Source: Streptobacillus canis (lineage in GTDB: Bacteria; Fusobacteriota; Fusobacteriia; Fusobacteriales; Leptotrichiaceae). From it: DNA of 20,921 nucleotides. Location of the stretch: assembly GCF_009733925.1 (NCBI RefSeq), contig NZ_WOEI01000028.1:1-20921 (forward strand), read 5' to 3'. Position numbers and translations under genes: made by a program. Under the pieces are notes generated by a model. The model was not told where the DNA came from. It searched no databases and saw nothing but the letters and a program-made list of their open reading frames with translations. How positions within the stretch are numbered: position 1 is the first letter of the stretch; each line of letters starts with the position of its first letter. Positions 9,586 through 17,839 of this stretch are shown here, in pieces.

Positions 9586-10875
9586 CTAATTTTTTTTGAA
9601 AGGCACACCCATAACTATAAATAAAACACCAAATACTATCATCAATATTGAATACCATACATATGGAATTATTGATGCAGGGGATATTTGAGCTATAGCT
9701 CCTGCTGTTAAAAGTTGTCCAGCATAAGGCATTAAACCATTAAATGCTGATGAAAAAATATCTAATATACTTGCTGTTTTTTGAGGAGTAATATCAAATT
9801 CTTTAGATATATCTTTAGCTATAGGTCCAACTGATATTATTGCTATTGTATTATTAGTTGTTGCTAAATCTACAAGTGAAACTAATGCCGCTATACTCAA
9901 TTCTGCACCAACTCTTGTTTTCATTCCACTTGATAATTTATTAAGAAGCCAATCTATTCCACCTAAATATTTCATTATTTCAACTAATCCACCAACAAAA
10001 ATTGCTATTATAGCCATATCTTGCATCCAACCCATACCTCTATGAATTATTTTAAATGATTCAACAAAAGTAAAATCTGAATGAATTATTCCTATTAAAA
10101 CTCCTGATAAAACTGAAATTGTCATACTTGGTATTACATGTACTCCAAATAATGATAAAGAAATTATTAAAATATATGGCACTAAATTAATATAGTTAAT
10201 CGCTCCACTTGCATCTATAGAAGCAGCATTTACTGGCCATAATGCTAATCCAATTATTGTTATTATAACTGCTGGTAATACCATAAATAAATTTGCTTTA
10301 AATTTATCTTTCATATTTATATTTTGAGTTGTTGTAGCTGCAATTGTAGTATCAGATATAAATGATAAATTATCTCCAAACATCGCTCCACCAACTACTA
10401 TTCCAGCAACTAAAGCCATTGAAACATTAGTTTTTTGAGCAATATTTACAGCTATAGGCATTAAAGCTGCAACAGTTCCCATTGAAGTTCCCATAGCAAA
10501 ACTTAATATACACCCTATGATGAATAATCCTGGTAAAATTAATTTAACTGGTAAAACACTAATCCCTATATTTGTAACAGTATCTGTAGCGTGCATTGCT
10601 CCCGCTACTGAATAGAATGCTCCAGCTAACATATATATTATTACCATCAATATTAGAGTTTGTTCTCCTCCACCTCTACAAAAAAGATCAACTCTTTCAC
10701 TAAAACTCATTTTTTTAGATACAGGACTATTTAGAAATAAAGAAATTCCTGATGCTAAAAACATTCCTATAAGTAAGGGAAAGTTACTAAAATCCCCTGT
10801 TGCTATTCCCATAATAAAATAAACAATTAAAAATGTTAATAATGGAATTAATCCAATAAAACTACCTTTTTTCAT
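9586..10875 (-). CDS. NhaC-family Na+/H+ antiporter-like transporter
   Basis: 429 aa, about 11-12 hydrophobic spans. Family signatures are FAMGTSMGTVAALMP (about 126-140) and GAMFGDNLSFISDTTIAAT (about 163-181), the polar helices of NhaC-type carriers. Despite the name, this family includes organic-solute carriers, among them methionine transporters of the MetT type (family knowledge). In the middle of a methylthioribose/deoxyribose operon a substrate transporter, for example for 5'-deoxy- or methylthio-nucleosides or methionine, is more plausible than pH homeostasis (inference). Its ribosome binding site overlaps the end of the alcohol dehydrogenase gene. Confidence 0.82.
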   Translation of the reverse strand: MKKGSFIGLIPLLTFLIVYFIMGIATGDFSNFPLLIGMFLASGISLFLNSPVSKKMSFSERVDLFCRGGGEQTLILMVIIYMLAGAFYSVAGAMHATDTVTNIGISVLPVKLILPGLFIIGCILSFAMGTSMGTVAALMPIAVNIAQKTNVSMALVAGIVVGGAMFGDNLSFISDTTIAATTTQNINMKDKFKANLFMVLPAVIITIIGLALWPVNAASIDASGAINYINLVPYILIISLSLFGVHVIPSMTISVLSGVLIGIIHSDFTFVESFKIIHRGMGWMQDMAIIAIFVGGLVEIMKYLGGIDWLLNKLSSGMKTRVGAELSIAALVSLVDLATTNNTIAIISVGPIAKDISKEFDITPQKTASILDIFSSAFNGLMPYAGQLLTAGAIAQISPASIIPYVWYSILMIVFGVLFIVMGVPFKKN

Positions 10876-10887
10876 AGTTGGTCTCCT

Positions 10888-12054
10888 TTAAATTGCTAAA
10901 TTTAATATTTTTATAATTTCTTTTGAAGAAAGTGGTATATAATGGCCTATTTTCATTCCATCATTTTTAGTTGCCTTTAATGCCATTAATTCAAACTTAT
11001 CACTAGTTATATCAAATTTTGAAAGTCTCGTTCTAAGACCAAAAGATATATATTTTTCTTCTAATTTATCTGCTAAAATTAAAGCCATTTCTTCTTTTGT
11101 ATAATTATTATAATCTATATCAAACAATCTATTTGCAAGCTGTGCAAATTTATCAGGAGCCTCTTTAGACATGTATCTAATATATGCTGGTAATACAAGT
11201 GCCATTCCTTCTCCGTGAATTATATTATATTCATGAGATATTTCATGTTCTATTCTATGACTTGCCCAATCAGAAATTCTACCTGAATCTAATAAATTAT
11301 TATGTCCAATTACTGAAATAAAGAAAATTTCTCCTAACGCATTAATATCTGTTTTATCTTTTAATAATCTATCTGCATTTAAAAATAAAGATTTCAACAT
11401 TCCTTCTATCATATAATCTGTTGTGTCAACATTTTTTTCCATAGTGAAATATCTTTCTAATAAATGTGAAGAAATATCTGCTATTCCTGAAAATAAGAAG
11501 AAATTAGGTAATCCTTTTAAGTATTCTGGATTAAGTATAGCAAATCTTGGAATTAAAAAGTCATATTCTATTCCTAATTTATTATCTGAACTTGATAAAA
11601 TTGAAGCGTTTGATGTTTCAGAGCCACTTGAAGCTATTGTCGAAATAACTCCTATAGGTAAGGCCTCTGTTGGTACGTCCTTATACATATAAAAATTCCA
11701 TACATCTATATCACTTTTAGCTCCTACTGCAACTGCTTTTGCTGTGTCAATACTTGATCCACCTCCTATAGCAAGTATAAAATCAATATTTTCATCTTTA
11801 CATATATCAACTAATTCTCTCACAAGTTCAACTTTTGGATTTGCAACAACTCTATTTTCATAAAAATAATTTATATTTAATTCTGAACATGTTTTAATAA
11901 CTTCATCATAAATACCTAAATCTTTTATAAAATCACCACTTGTAATTATCAATAAATTTTTAACATCATATTTTTCTAAATTTTCCTTTAGATAAGTTAA
12001 TGAATTTACCCCAAATATTATTTTTGAATCATTCATAAAATTAAAATCTAACAT
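10888..12054 (-). CDS. Iron-dependent alcohol dehydrogenase (butanol-dehydrogenase/YugJ-like)
   Basis: 388 aa from the ATG at 12054. A GTG at 12063 adds three residues but falls inside the ribosome binding site AAGGAG (12063-12068). The nucleotide-binding loop is AIGGGSSID (about 95-103). Metal ligands are Asp193, His197, His270 and His280, and HRIEHEISHEYNIIHGEG (266-283) is the form seen in BdhA/YugJ-type NAD(P)H-dependent enzymes. It reduces short aldehydes to alcohols. Downstream of the aldolase reaction the expected substrate is acetaldehyde (from 5-deoxyribulose 1-phosphate) or 2-(methylthio)acetaldehyde (from methylthioribulose 1-phosphate). It might also reduce hydroxyacetone from the neighbouring glycyl-radical pathway. 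Substrate assignment is by context. Confidence 0.88.
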   Translation of the reverse strand: MLDFNFMNDSKIIFGVNSLTYLKENLEKYDVKNLLIITSGDFIKDLGIYDEVIKTCSELNINYFYENRVVANPKVELVRELVDICKDENIDFILAIGGGSSIDTAKAVAVGAKSDIDVWNFYMYKDVPTEALPIGVISTIASSGSETSNASILSSSDNKLGIEYDFLIPRFAILNPEYLKGLPNFFLFSGIADISSHLLERYFTMEKNVDTTDYMIEGMLKSLFLNADRLLKDKTDINALGEIFFISVIGHNNLLDSGRISDWASHRIEHEISHEYNIIHGEGMALVLPAYIRYMSKEAPDKFAQLANRLFDIDYNNYTKEEMALILADKLEEKYISFGLRTRLSKFDITSDKFELMALKATKNDGMKIGHYIPLSSKEIIKILNLAI

Positions 12055-12066
12055 ATTTCTCACTCC

Positions 12067-12654
12067 TTATTTTAAAATTTTAGGAACCCCTATTGTTTTT
12101 GAATAATAATATATCTTAGCTGCATCCTCTACATATTCTGCTGCCATAAATGCTTCTTCTATATCTTTACCACAACTTATCGTTCCATGATTTCCTAAAA
12201 GACACGAATTTCTATCTTCAAGATATGGAAGTATGACTTCACCAAGTTCTTCAGATCCTGCAGGTTTAAATGGTGCAACCTTCAAGTCTCCTCCTAAATA
12301 CGGTCTCATCTCAACCAATATTAAAGGTATATCCTCATAAACTACAGCCATAGCTGTTGCAAAAGTAGAATGTGTATGAACTATTGCATTATATTTTGGA
12401 TATTTTTCATAAACACTAATATGCATTTTCCATTCTGATGATGGTCTTTGCCCTTTAATATATGGTTCTCCCTTAGAATTTATCTCTACTATATCATCTT
12501 TTGTTATCTCATTATATGACATAGAACTTGGTGTTATGAAAAAACTATCTTCTTTATCAGAATTTCTTATACTAATATTTCCGCTTGTTCCTGCAACAAG
12601 CCCTGTATTATAAAGTTTTCTTCCTGCATCAACCAATTTTTCTCTTATATCCAT
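12067..12654 (-). CDS. Class II aldolase (fuculose-phosphate-aldolase type; DHAP-shunt aldolase)
   Basis: 195 aa, slightly shorter than E. coli FucA (215 aa). The phosphate-binding loops are AGTSGNIS (21-28) and TPSSM (41-45). The catalytic acid/base is Glu74 (PSSEW), and the zinc ligands are His93, His95 (HTHS) and His156 (GNHG). FucA-type enzymes cleave ketose 1-phosphates to DHAP and an aldehyde. Next to an MtnA-type isomerase and MtnK, the natural substrates are 5-methylthioribulose 1-phosphate and 5-deoxyribulose 1-phosphate, as reported for Ald2/DrdA-type enzymes. No mtnB/mtnW/mtnX/mtnD genes for the classical methionine salvage route lie in the operon. An MtnB-like dehydratase belongs to the same superfamily, so that alternative deserves exclusion. 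Confidence 0.85.
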   Translation of the reverse strand: MDIREKLVDAGRKLYNTGLVAGTSGNISIRNSDKEDSFFITPSSMSYNEITKDDIVEINSKGEPYIKGQRPSSEWKMHISVYEKYPKYNAIVHTHSTFATAMAVVYEDIPLILVEMRPYLGGDLKVAPFKPAGSEELGEVILPYLEDRNSCLLGNHGTISCGKDIEEAFMAAEYVEDAAKIYYYSKTIGVPKILK

Positions 12655-12668
12655 TTTTTACCACCTTT

Positions 12669-13715
12669 TTAATAAAATCTTTTAACTTCATTTTCAAAAT
12701 AACTTTCTAAATCAAAAGCTGAATATATTCCATTATCAGTTACTATCCCACTTATTAAATATGGTGGTGTAATGTCAAATGAAGGATATATTGCTTTAGA
12801 TTTTTCATGAGTATGATTACCTAAAACAAGAGCTGGATCTCTCATTTCTATAGTTATATCATTTTCTCCAAATTTATCTACATCCGGTATTCCTGTAACA
12901 TAATATGGTACTCCAAATTCTTTAGCAAGTAATGCAATTTGATATGTACCTATTTTATTTGCTATATACCCTCCTCTAGTTATGGTATCTGCAGCAGATG
13001 TAAACACATTAATTTTTTCATATTTCATGGCATAAGCTATCATATTATCAGTAAGAATAGTTGTATCAAATCCCATTTCTGCAAAGCATGTAGCTGTTAA
13101 TCTTGCTCCTTGATAATATGGTCTAGTTTCTGCACAATATATTTTAACATTTTCCTTTTTTTCCTCTTTTAACAATCTTGTTAACATCCCTATAATTGTC
13201 TCTCCAAAACATTGAGTTAATATTCTATCTCCATCTTTTATTTGTTTTGAAAGATTTTTACCTACTTTTTCCATAATAGAGTATCTTCTATTTAAAGAAT
13301 TAATTGTTTCATTTTTTATTGCTAAAGCTACATTTTCATTATTATTTATTGCAACTTTAGCAACTTCTAAACAACCTTTTGTAATTTTTTCCATTCTATT
13401 TGCAGTAGTTGGCCTAGCATGAGATAAAACATAACTTGCATTCTCTAAATACTTGATTTGTTCTTCTTTTGACAAATCCTTACATTCAAAAGCAGCTAAT
13501 GCCATTCCCATTCCAACTGCAGTATAAGGTCCTGCACTTTGAGTAACCATATCAGCTACTGCTTGAGCAACTTCTTCAAATTTATTACATGTAACAAATT
13601 CAACTTTTTCAGGATATATTCTTCTATCCAAGATTTTTACATATCCTTCTTCATAAAACCAAGCTATATTTTCATACGTCAACATAAAAGGTAAATTATA
13701 GTCTTGTCTTTCCAT
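12669..13715 (-). CDS. mtnA: S-methyl-5-thioribose-1-phosphate / 5-deoxyribose-1-phosphate isomerase
   Basis: 348 aa, typical MtnA length. Substrate-binding segments are LDRRIYP (29-35), HARPTTANR (99-107) and ETRPYYQGARLTA (196-208). The catalytic Cys169 lies in ILTQCFGE and the catalytic Asp243 in SAADTITRGGYIANKIGTY (240-258). QCFGE instead of the commoner HCNAG, and TITRGG instead of RIAANGD, mark a subfamily distinct from the Bacillus methionine-salvage form. It converts the ring sugar 1-phosphate to the ketose 1-phosphate used by the aldolase encoded 14 nt downstream. It is the first gene of the operon, with AGGAGG 5 nt before the ATG. Specificity for methylthioribose versus deoxyribose phosphate is undecided. 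Confidence 0.92.
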   Translation of the reverse strand: MERQDYNLPFMLTYENIAWFYEEGYVKILDRRIYPEKVEFVTCNKFEEVAQAVADMVTQSAGPYTAVGMGMALAAFECKDLSKEEQIKYLENASYVLSHARPTTANRMEKITKGCLEVAKVAINNNENVALAIKNETINSLNRRYSIMEKVGKNLSKQIKDGDRILTQCFGETIIGMLTRLLKEEKKENVKIYCAETRPYYQGARLTATCFAEMGFDTTILTDNMIAYAMKYEKINVFTSAADTITRGGYIANKIGTYQIALLAKEFGVPYYVTGIPDVDKFGENDITIEMRDPALVLGNHTHEKSKAIYPSFDITPPYLISGIVTDNGIYSAFDLESYFENEVKRFY

Positions 13716-13749
13716 TTTATCCTCCTAAATTAAATTTATTTCTATAATT

Positions 13750-13777
13750 AGTATACCTTAAAAACCCAAAAAGTCAA
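13750..13777 (-). promoter_or_regulatory. Promoter of the salvage operon
   Basis: On the minus strand TTGACT (13777-13772), a 16-nt spacer and TATACT (13755-13750) precede the mtnA ATG by about 35 nt. The leader is too short for an S-box or similar riboswitch. No clear operator is visible. Confidence 0.85.
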
Positions 13778-13884
13778 TAATATTTCCAAAAAAAAACATT
13801 TTTTTCAAATAAATTCCAAATTTTATAAGATATAAATTATTAATTAGTTTATTTTTTGAAAAATCTATTAACTAAATTTTTATA

Positions 13885-13920
13885 CTATAAAAAAATACTA
13901 GCAATTTGGCTAGTATTTTT
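13885..13920 (-). terminator. Intrinsic terminator of the glycyl-radical operon
   Basis: A perfect 12-bp stem pairs 13891-13902 with 13909-13920 around a 6-nt loop. U runs follow on either strand. It lies 4 nt after the aldolase stop codon and well upstream of the mtnA promoter, separating the two operons. Confidence 0.93.
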
Positions 13921-13924
13921 TATA

Positions 13925-14641
13925 TTATATTAATTCAAGTAAATTTTTATCTCCGTATATTTTTTGCCAATCTGATTCAAATTTTTCCATACTCCAATCT
14001 GTATATGGATGATAAATTAATTTATCAAACACTTCTGTTCCTATTGTAACTGATTTGGCTCCTGCTAGCATTACTTCATGTACTTGTCTAACATTCTTAA
14101 ATGATGCACCAAATATTTTAGGTTCAAATACTCTATTAAATCTCTTCAAACATTCTTCATCACTTATTTTAATATTATTTAGTATTTTTTGAGCATCTTT
14201 AACTATTTCTACTCCACTTTCTCCTATATTATCTGACCTATTAATATATGGAGCCATATATTCTGCTCCAGCTTCTGTTGCCATTATTATTTGTTGTGGC
14301 GATAATATTCCTGTCGCTGTTATCTTATACCCATCTTTTGATAATATCTTCATTGCTTTTATACCTTGTTCTGTTACCGGTATTTTAGCATATATATTTT
14401 CTCCAAAAGTTTTTACAAGTAATTTAACTTCCTCTATCATTATTTCTGCAGTTTTTCCTGTTACTTGTATATGTATTAATTTATCTTTACCAAGTATTCC
14501 TTGTATTTCTTCTATCATTTCTTTAAAGTTTCTATTTTCTTTTGCTACTATACTTGGATTAGTAGTTATTCCCATTATTGGATAAATATCATTTATTCTC
14601 TTAATATCTTCTATATTTGCTGTGTCTAAAAAGTATTGCAT
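13925..14641 (-). CDS. fsa: Fructose-6-phosphate-aldolase-like transaldolase (FSA type)
   Basis: 238 aa; E. coli FsaA has 220. Matches to the FsaA active site are TTNPS (26-30), Gln59, the Schiff-base Lys86 in YAKIPV, Thr110, and Tyr132/Arg135 in MAPYINR. FSA enzymes cleave or form bonds between glyceraldehyde 3-phosphate and hydroxyacetone or dihydroxyacetone. The extra length is mostly an insertion of about 13 residues at roughly 154-177, just before the conserved ASFKN. The gene is last in the operon. Its ribosome binding site GGAGG is formed by the two terminal Gly codons of the activase gene, giving tight coupling. With a YbiW/PflD-like enzyme upstream, 1-deoxyfructose 6-phosphate is the likely substrate, giving hydroxyacetone and glyceraldehyde 3-phosphate. 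Confidence 0.9.
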   Translation of the reverse strand: MQYFLDTANIEDIKRINDIYPIMGITTNPSIVAKENRNFKEMIEEIQGILGKDKLIHIQVTGKTAEIMIEEVKLLVKTFGENIYAKIPVTEQGIKAMKILSKDGYKITATGILSPQQIIMATEAGAEYMAPYINRSDNIGESGVEIVKDAQKILNNIKISDEECLKRFNRVFEPKIFGASFKNVRQVHEVMLAGAKSVTIGTEVFDKLIYHPYTDWSMEKFESDWQKIYGDKNLLELI

Positions 14642-14645
14642 ATAT

Positions 14646-15431
14646 TTAACCTCCTATTATTACTCTAAATCCTTTTGATTCTACATACTCTTTTATTTGT
14701 GAAACTATTTTTTTTGATGGTAATTCAACCTCACTTAACTCATAAATTCTATCTAATAATTCATATTTAGATGCTCCATAATTATGATATGGTAGAATAT
14801 GTATTTCTTCAATATTATTTTTTGAAACTATCTCTAATATTTTATCAATATTTTGAATATCATCAGTATAACCAGGAATAAAAGGTATCCTAGGAATAAC
14901 ATGATTATTTTTACACGCCTCTTCAAAATTTTTAATAATTAAATTAGAATTCCCACCAATAACTTTTTTTGATTTTTCATTATCCATTATTTTTAAATCA
15001 AATAGGACTGTATCTGTATTTTCAAGTATTTTTTTAAATAATTCCGTATTCCCGAAACCACATGTTTCTATTGCAGTATTAATATCATTTTCTTTAATTT
15101 TCTTTAAAAATTCTATTACAAATTCTGGTTGAGATAATATCTCTCCTCCAGACAATGTTACTCCTCCTCCAGAAGTATTAAAAAATATTTCATCTTTCAG
15201 TACTTCTTTAAGCAATTCATCTACAGTATAATATTTCCCTATTTTTTTATATTTCCCACAGTTTAGTTTATCCTTCATATTTTCAATTTTAAAGCTTTGT
15301 GATTCAGGATTTGAGCACCAGGGGCATGATAAAGGGCAGCCTTTAAAAAATACTATTGTCCTAATTCCTTCACCATCATTTAATGAAAATCTCTGTATAT
15401 TAAAGATTAAACCCTCTTTTTTATCTTTCAT
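14646..15431 (-). CDS. Glycyl-radical enzyme activating enzyme (radical SAM), short form
   Basis: 261 aa. The radical-SAM cluster motif CPLSCPWC provides Cys32, Cys36 and Cys39. SGGE (about 94-97) binds SAM, and the N-terminal FSLNDGEGIRT (15-25) is typical of PFL-activase relatives. It abstracts the glycine hydrogen of the partner enzyme and releases 5'-deoxyadenosine and methionine. Activases of dehydratase-type glycyl radical enzymes usually carry a Cys-rich ferredoxin-like insert with two extra 4Fe-4S clusters just after the first motif. Here the space between NPESQ and the YTVDELL helix is only about 25 residues with a single Cys (Cys58). The insert is missing, as in PflA. The gene starts 17 nt after the partner gene. 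Confidence 0.93.
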   Translation of the reverse strand: MKDKKEGLIFNIQRFSLNDGEGIRTIVFFKGCPLSCPWCSNPESQSFKIENMKDKLNCGKYKKIGKYYTVDELLKEVLKDEIFFNTSGGGVTLSGGEILSQPEFVIEFLKKIKENDINTAIETCGFGNTELFKKILENTDTVLFDLKIMDNEKSKKVIGGNSNLIIKNFEEACKNNHVIPRIPFIPGYTDDIQNIDKILEIVSKNNIEEIHILPYHNYGASKYELLDRIYELSEVELPSKKIVSQIKEYVESKGFRVIIGG

Positions 15432-15448
15432 TTCTTCTCCTAATTATA

Positions 15449-17743
15449 TTACAAATTATGTTCAGTTCTATGAATGATATCATCTTGTATTTTCTTATTT
15501 AATTCACTAAAAAACGCACTATATCCTGCAACACGTACTACTAAATTAGCGTATTTTTCAGGGTTTTTTTGAGCTTCTTTTAATGTTTCTATACCTATTA
15601 CATTAAATTGTATATGTGTTAATTTTAATTTCATATATGCATAAACAAAGTTTACAAAATTATTTATCCCCTTATCGTCCTTTAATGCAGACGGACTAAA
15701 TTTAACATTTAATAAACTTCCGTTTGTTAATAATACATTATCTAACTTACTTAATGATTTTAATACAGCTGTTGGTCCAAAAACATCTCTTCCAAACATA
15801 GGAGATAGACCTCCATCTGCAAGTTGTTCACCTTTATATCTTCCATCTGGTGTAGCACCAACTACTTCTCCTAAAGGAATATGAGCAGAAACTGTATATG
15901 ATCCAGGAGTAAAAATTCCGCCTCTTGGATTAGTATATTTTTCTACTTCCTTACAATAAAATCTTAATATCTCTGCACTAATGTTATCAACATCATCAAT
16001 ATCATTACCATATTTATTAGCATTATTAATGAAATTATATCTCATCTCTTGATATTTTTCACCTTCAAAATTATTTTTCATTCCATTTAATACTTCATCA
16101 AAAGTGTATTTTCCTTGGTCAAATACAAAAGTCTTTAATGCCATCAGTGAATCTGATAAATTTGGTAATCCAATTCCTTGCACTCCAGAAAAATTGTATT
16201 TTGCTCCACCCTCTGTAATGTCTTCACCTTTTTCAATACAATTTTGCATTAATGTTGATAGTAATGGAACAGGAGCATATTTTCTATGTCCTAAATCAAC
16301 TAAATTACTTCCTTCCGCCATTAACGAAACATAATATGCTATTTTATTTTTAATTTCTTCAAATACATCATTAAATGTTACTTCTTTATTTTCAAATGAA
16401 TATAATACTTTTTCCATTATTTTCATTATATTCAACATTGCAATATCATGTAAACCATATAATTTCCCTGGAAGTGATAATTCAACACATCCAACAACTG
16501 AATAATCTCTTGAATCTTCTAAAGATACACCACGTGATAAAAATGACTGTATTATTACATCATCATTGAATAATTGAGGAATACCTGTACCTAATGCTAT
16601 TGTTTCACATGTTTTTTTTATGAATTTTCTTGGTTCAATATCATTAACTCTTACACCAAAGTTTGGTTGAGGTAATCTAATATCTTGATATGCATCTAAA
16701 CATAAATATGATAACTCATTTACAGCAGATTGACCGTAAATTGTAAGTCCTCCAAGTAAAGCAGTATAACCTGAAGGGAATCCTGCAAAGAATTTAGCTG
16801 AATTTTCACTTCTTAACAAGACTACATCATTTGTTTTTACATAAAAAGCTTCTAGATATTCTTTTAAAATTTCAGGATCTTTTCCATCTTCAATATCTTT
16901 TTGATAAAATTTCCATAAATATTGATCAAATCTTCCTAATGAAATTGAACTTGCATTCGATTCCATCTGTAATATAATACTTGTATACCACAAAAGTTGT
17001 AATGCCTCTATAAAATTTGTTGCAGGTTTTTTTGAAACATGTTTAGAAACTTCTAACATCATTTTTAATTCTTTTTTTCTATTTTCATTCTCTTCTTCTA
17101 ATATTAATTTTTCAATTAAAGATACATATCTTTCTATATGTTGTATCGATGCTCTTAAAGTTATTGATGAAGCTTTCAAAAAATTATTTTCAGGATTTTC
17201 TTTCAATTTTTTTTCAACCTCTAAAACTAAGTTTTCAAATCCCTTATTTAAAATTAATTCAAAATCAGGTATAATATGTCCTTGACCTTTATCTGTTTGA
17301 TTTAAACTAAACACTTTCTCATTTACTGCTAATTGAATTTCTTCTCTTACTATTCCATTTAAGGAATCTTTTAATGATTTACCTGACCAATACGGATATA
17401 ACTCTTCACAAAATATTTTTTTATCATGTTCAGTAAAAATAAATTGATCTTGTGGCCTATTATGTATTGTATCTTTTTCCTTATATATCCAATAAGGATC
17501 CATTTCAGGAGAAATAATTCCACTTCTTGGCTTAATAGTTCTATTTCCAGCAATTATTTCATTTTCTCTAATAGAAATTTCCATTTTTTCTAAAATATTT
17601 TTTGTAGCAAGAGCTCTTCTTATTATTTCAGGAAAACCTTCAGTTTCTTTATGACTTTCCGTATAAAGCAAAGCCCTTTCAATTGATATTTCTCTCTTAT
17701 TTTTAAATAAGTCTTCTTTTAAATTTTGAATTCTTTGATTCAT
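15449..17743 (-). CDS. Glycyl radical enzyme of the YbiW/PflD (C-O lyase) type
   Basis: 764 aa from the ATG at 17743. A TTG at 17746 is adjacent, but GGAGG at 17751-17755 is spaced 7 nt from the ATG. The PFL-like domain occupies about 1-600. The active-site Cys419 lies in VVGCVEL with Glu421, the Cys-x-Glu pair of dehydratases and lyases; pyruvate formate-lyase has two adjacent Cys instead. The glycyl radical site is Gly740 in RVAGYSAFF near the C-terminus. Linkage to an FSA aldolase and a fructose-like PTS matches the E. coli ybiW and pflD loci. Those enzymes are reported to open 1,5-anhydroglucitol- or 1,5-anhydromannitol-6-phosphate to 1-deoxyfructose 6-phosphate. That reaction is the best hypothesis here. 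Oxygen-sensitive; expected cytoplasmic. Confidence 0.88.
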   Translation of the reverse strand: MNQRIQNLKEDLFKNKREISIERALLYTESHKETEGFPEIIRRALATKNILEKMEISIRENEIIAGNRTIKPRSGIISPEMDPYWIYKEKDTIHNRPQDQFIFTEHDKKIFCEELYPYWSGKSLKDSLNGIVREEIQLAVNEKVFSLNQTDKGQGHIIPDFELILNKGFENLVLEVEKKLKENPENNFLKASSITLRASIQHIERYVSLIEKLILEEENENRKKELKMMLEVSKHVSKKPATNFIEALQLLWYTSIILQMESNASSISLGRFDQYLWKFYQKDIEDGKDPEILKEYLEAFYVKTNDVVLLRSENSAKFFAGFPSGYTALLGGLTIYGQSAVNELSYLCLDAYQDIRLPQPNFGVRVNDIEPRKFIKKTCETIALGTGIPQLFNDDVIIQSFLSRGVSLEDSRDYSVVGCVELSLPGKLYGLHDIAMLNIMKIMEKVLYSFENKEVTFNDVFEEIKNKIAYYVSLMAEGSNLVDLGHRKYAPVPLLSTLMQNCIEKGEDITEGGAKYNFSGVQGIGLPNLSDSLMALKTFVFDQGKYTFDEVLNGMKNNFEGEKYQEMRYNFINNANKYGNDIDDVDNISAEILRFYCKEVEKYTNPRGGIFTPGSYTVSAHIPLGEVVGATPDGRYKGEQLADGGLSPMFGRDVFGPTAVLKSLSKLDNVLLTNGSLLNVKFSPSALKDDKGINNFVNFVYAYMKLKLTHIQFNVIGIETLKEAQKNPEKYANLVVRVAGYSAFFSELNKKIQDDIIHRTEHNL

Positions 17744-17775
17744 CAATATACCTCCAAGACTAGTATTTCAATATA

Positions 17776-17804
17776 ATATTACCTCGTTTTTCTTGTTTTG
17801 TCAA
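17776..17804 (-). promoter_or_regulatory. Promoter of the glycyl-radical operon
   Basis: On the minus strand there is a consensus TTGACA (17804-17799), a 17-nt spacer and TAATAT (17781-17776). It lies about 32 nt before the ATG. The spacer ends in CGAGG directly before the -10. Confidence 0.92.
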
Positions 17805-17829
17805 TATCTTTATTGTTTTTTATTGTTTT
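17790..17829. promoter_or_regulatory. Phased direct repeats, candidate DeoR-family operator
   Basis: On the plus strand TTCTTGTTTT (17790-17799), TTATTGTTTT (17810-17819) and TTATTGTTTT (17820-17829) lie 20 and 10 bp apart, on one face of the helix. They cover and flank the -35 of the glycyl-radical promoter, and the divergent regulator gene begins 68 bp further on. The same 10-mer sits at 20671-20680 in the PTS promoter. DeoR-family proteins often bind such tandem sites (family knowledge); binding here is inferred. Confidence 0.6.
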
Positions 17830-17839
17830 ATGATAAATA

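Noticed and set aside
9586..10875. Plain Na+/H+ antiporter for pH or sodium homeostasis
   Set aside because: Its place inside a salvage operon between enzyme genes makes an organic substrate more likely; the family contains such carriers. Not excluded, but not preferred.
13716..13749. S-box/SAM or other riboswitch in front of the mtnA operon
   Set aside because: The leader from the -10 at 13750 to the ATG is only about 30 nt, too short for any known SAM riboswitch.
15449..17743. Annotation as pyruvate formate-lyase (formate acetyltransferase)
   Set aside because: The active site has Cys419-Val-Glu421 (GCVE), not the two adjacent cysteines of PFL, and the gene is linked to an FSA aldolase and a PTS.
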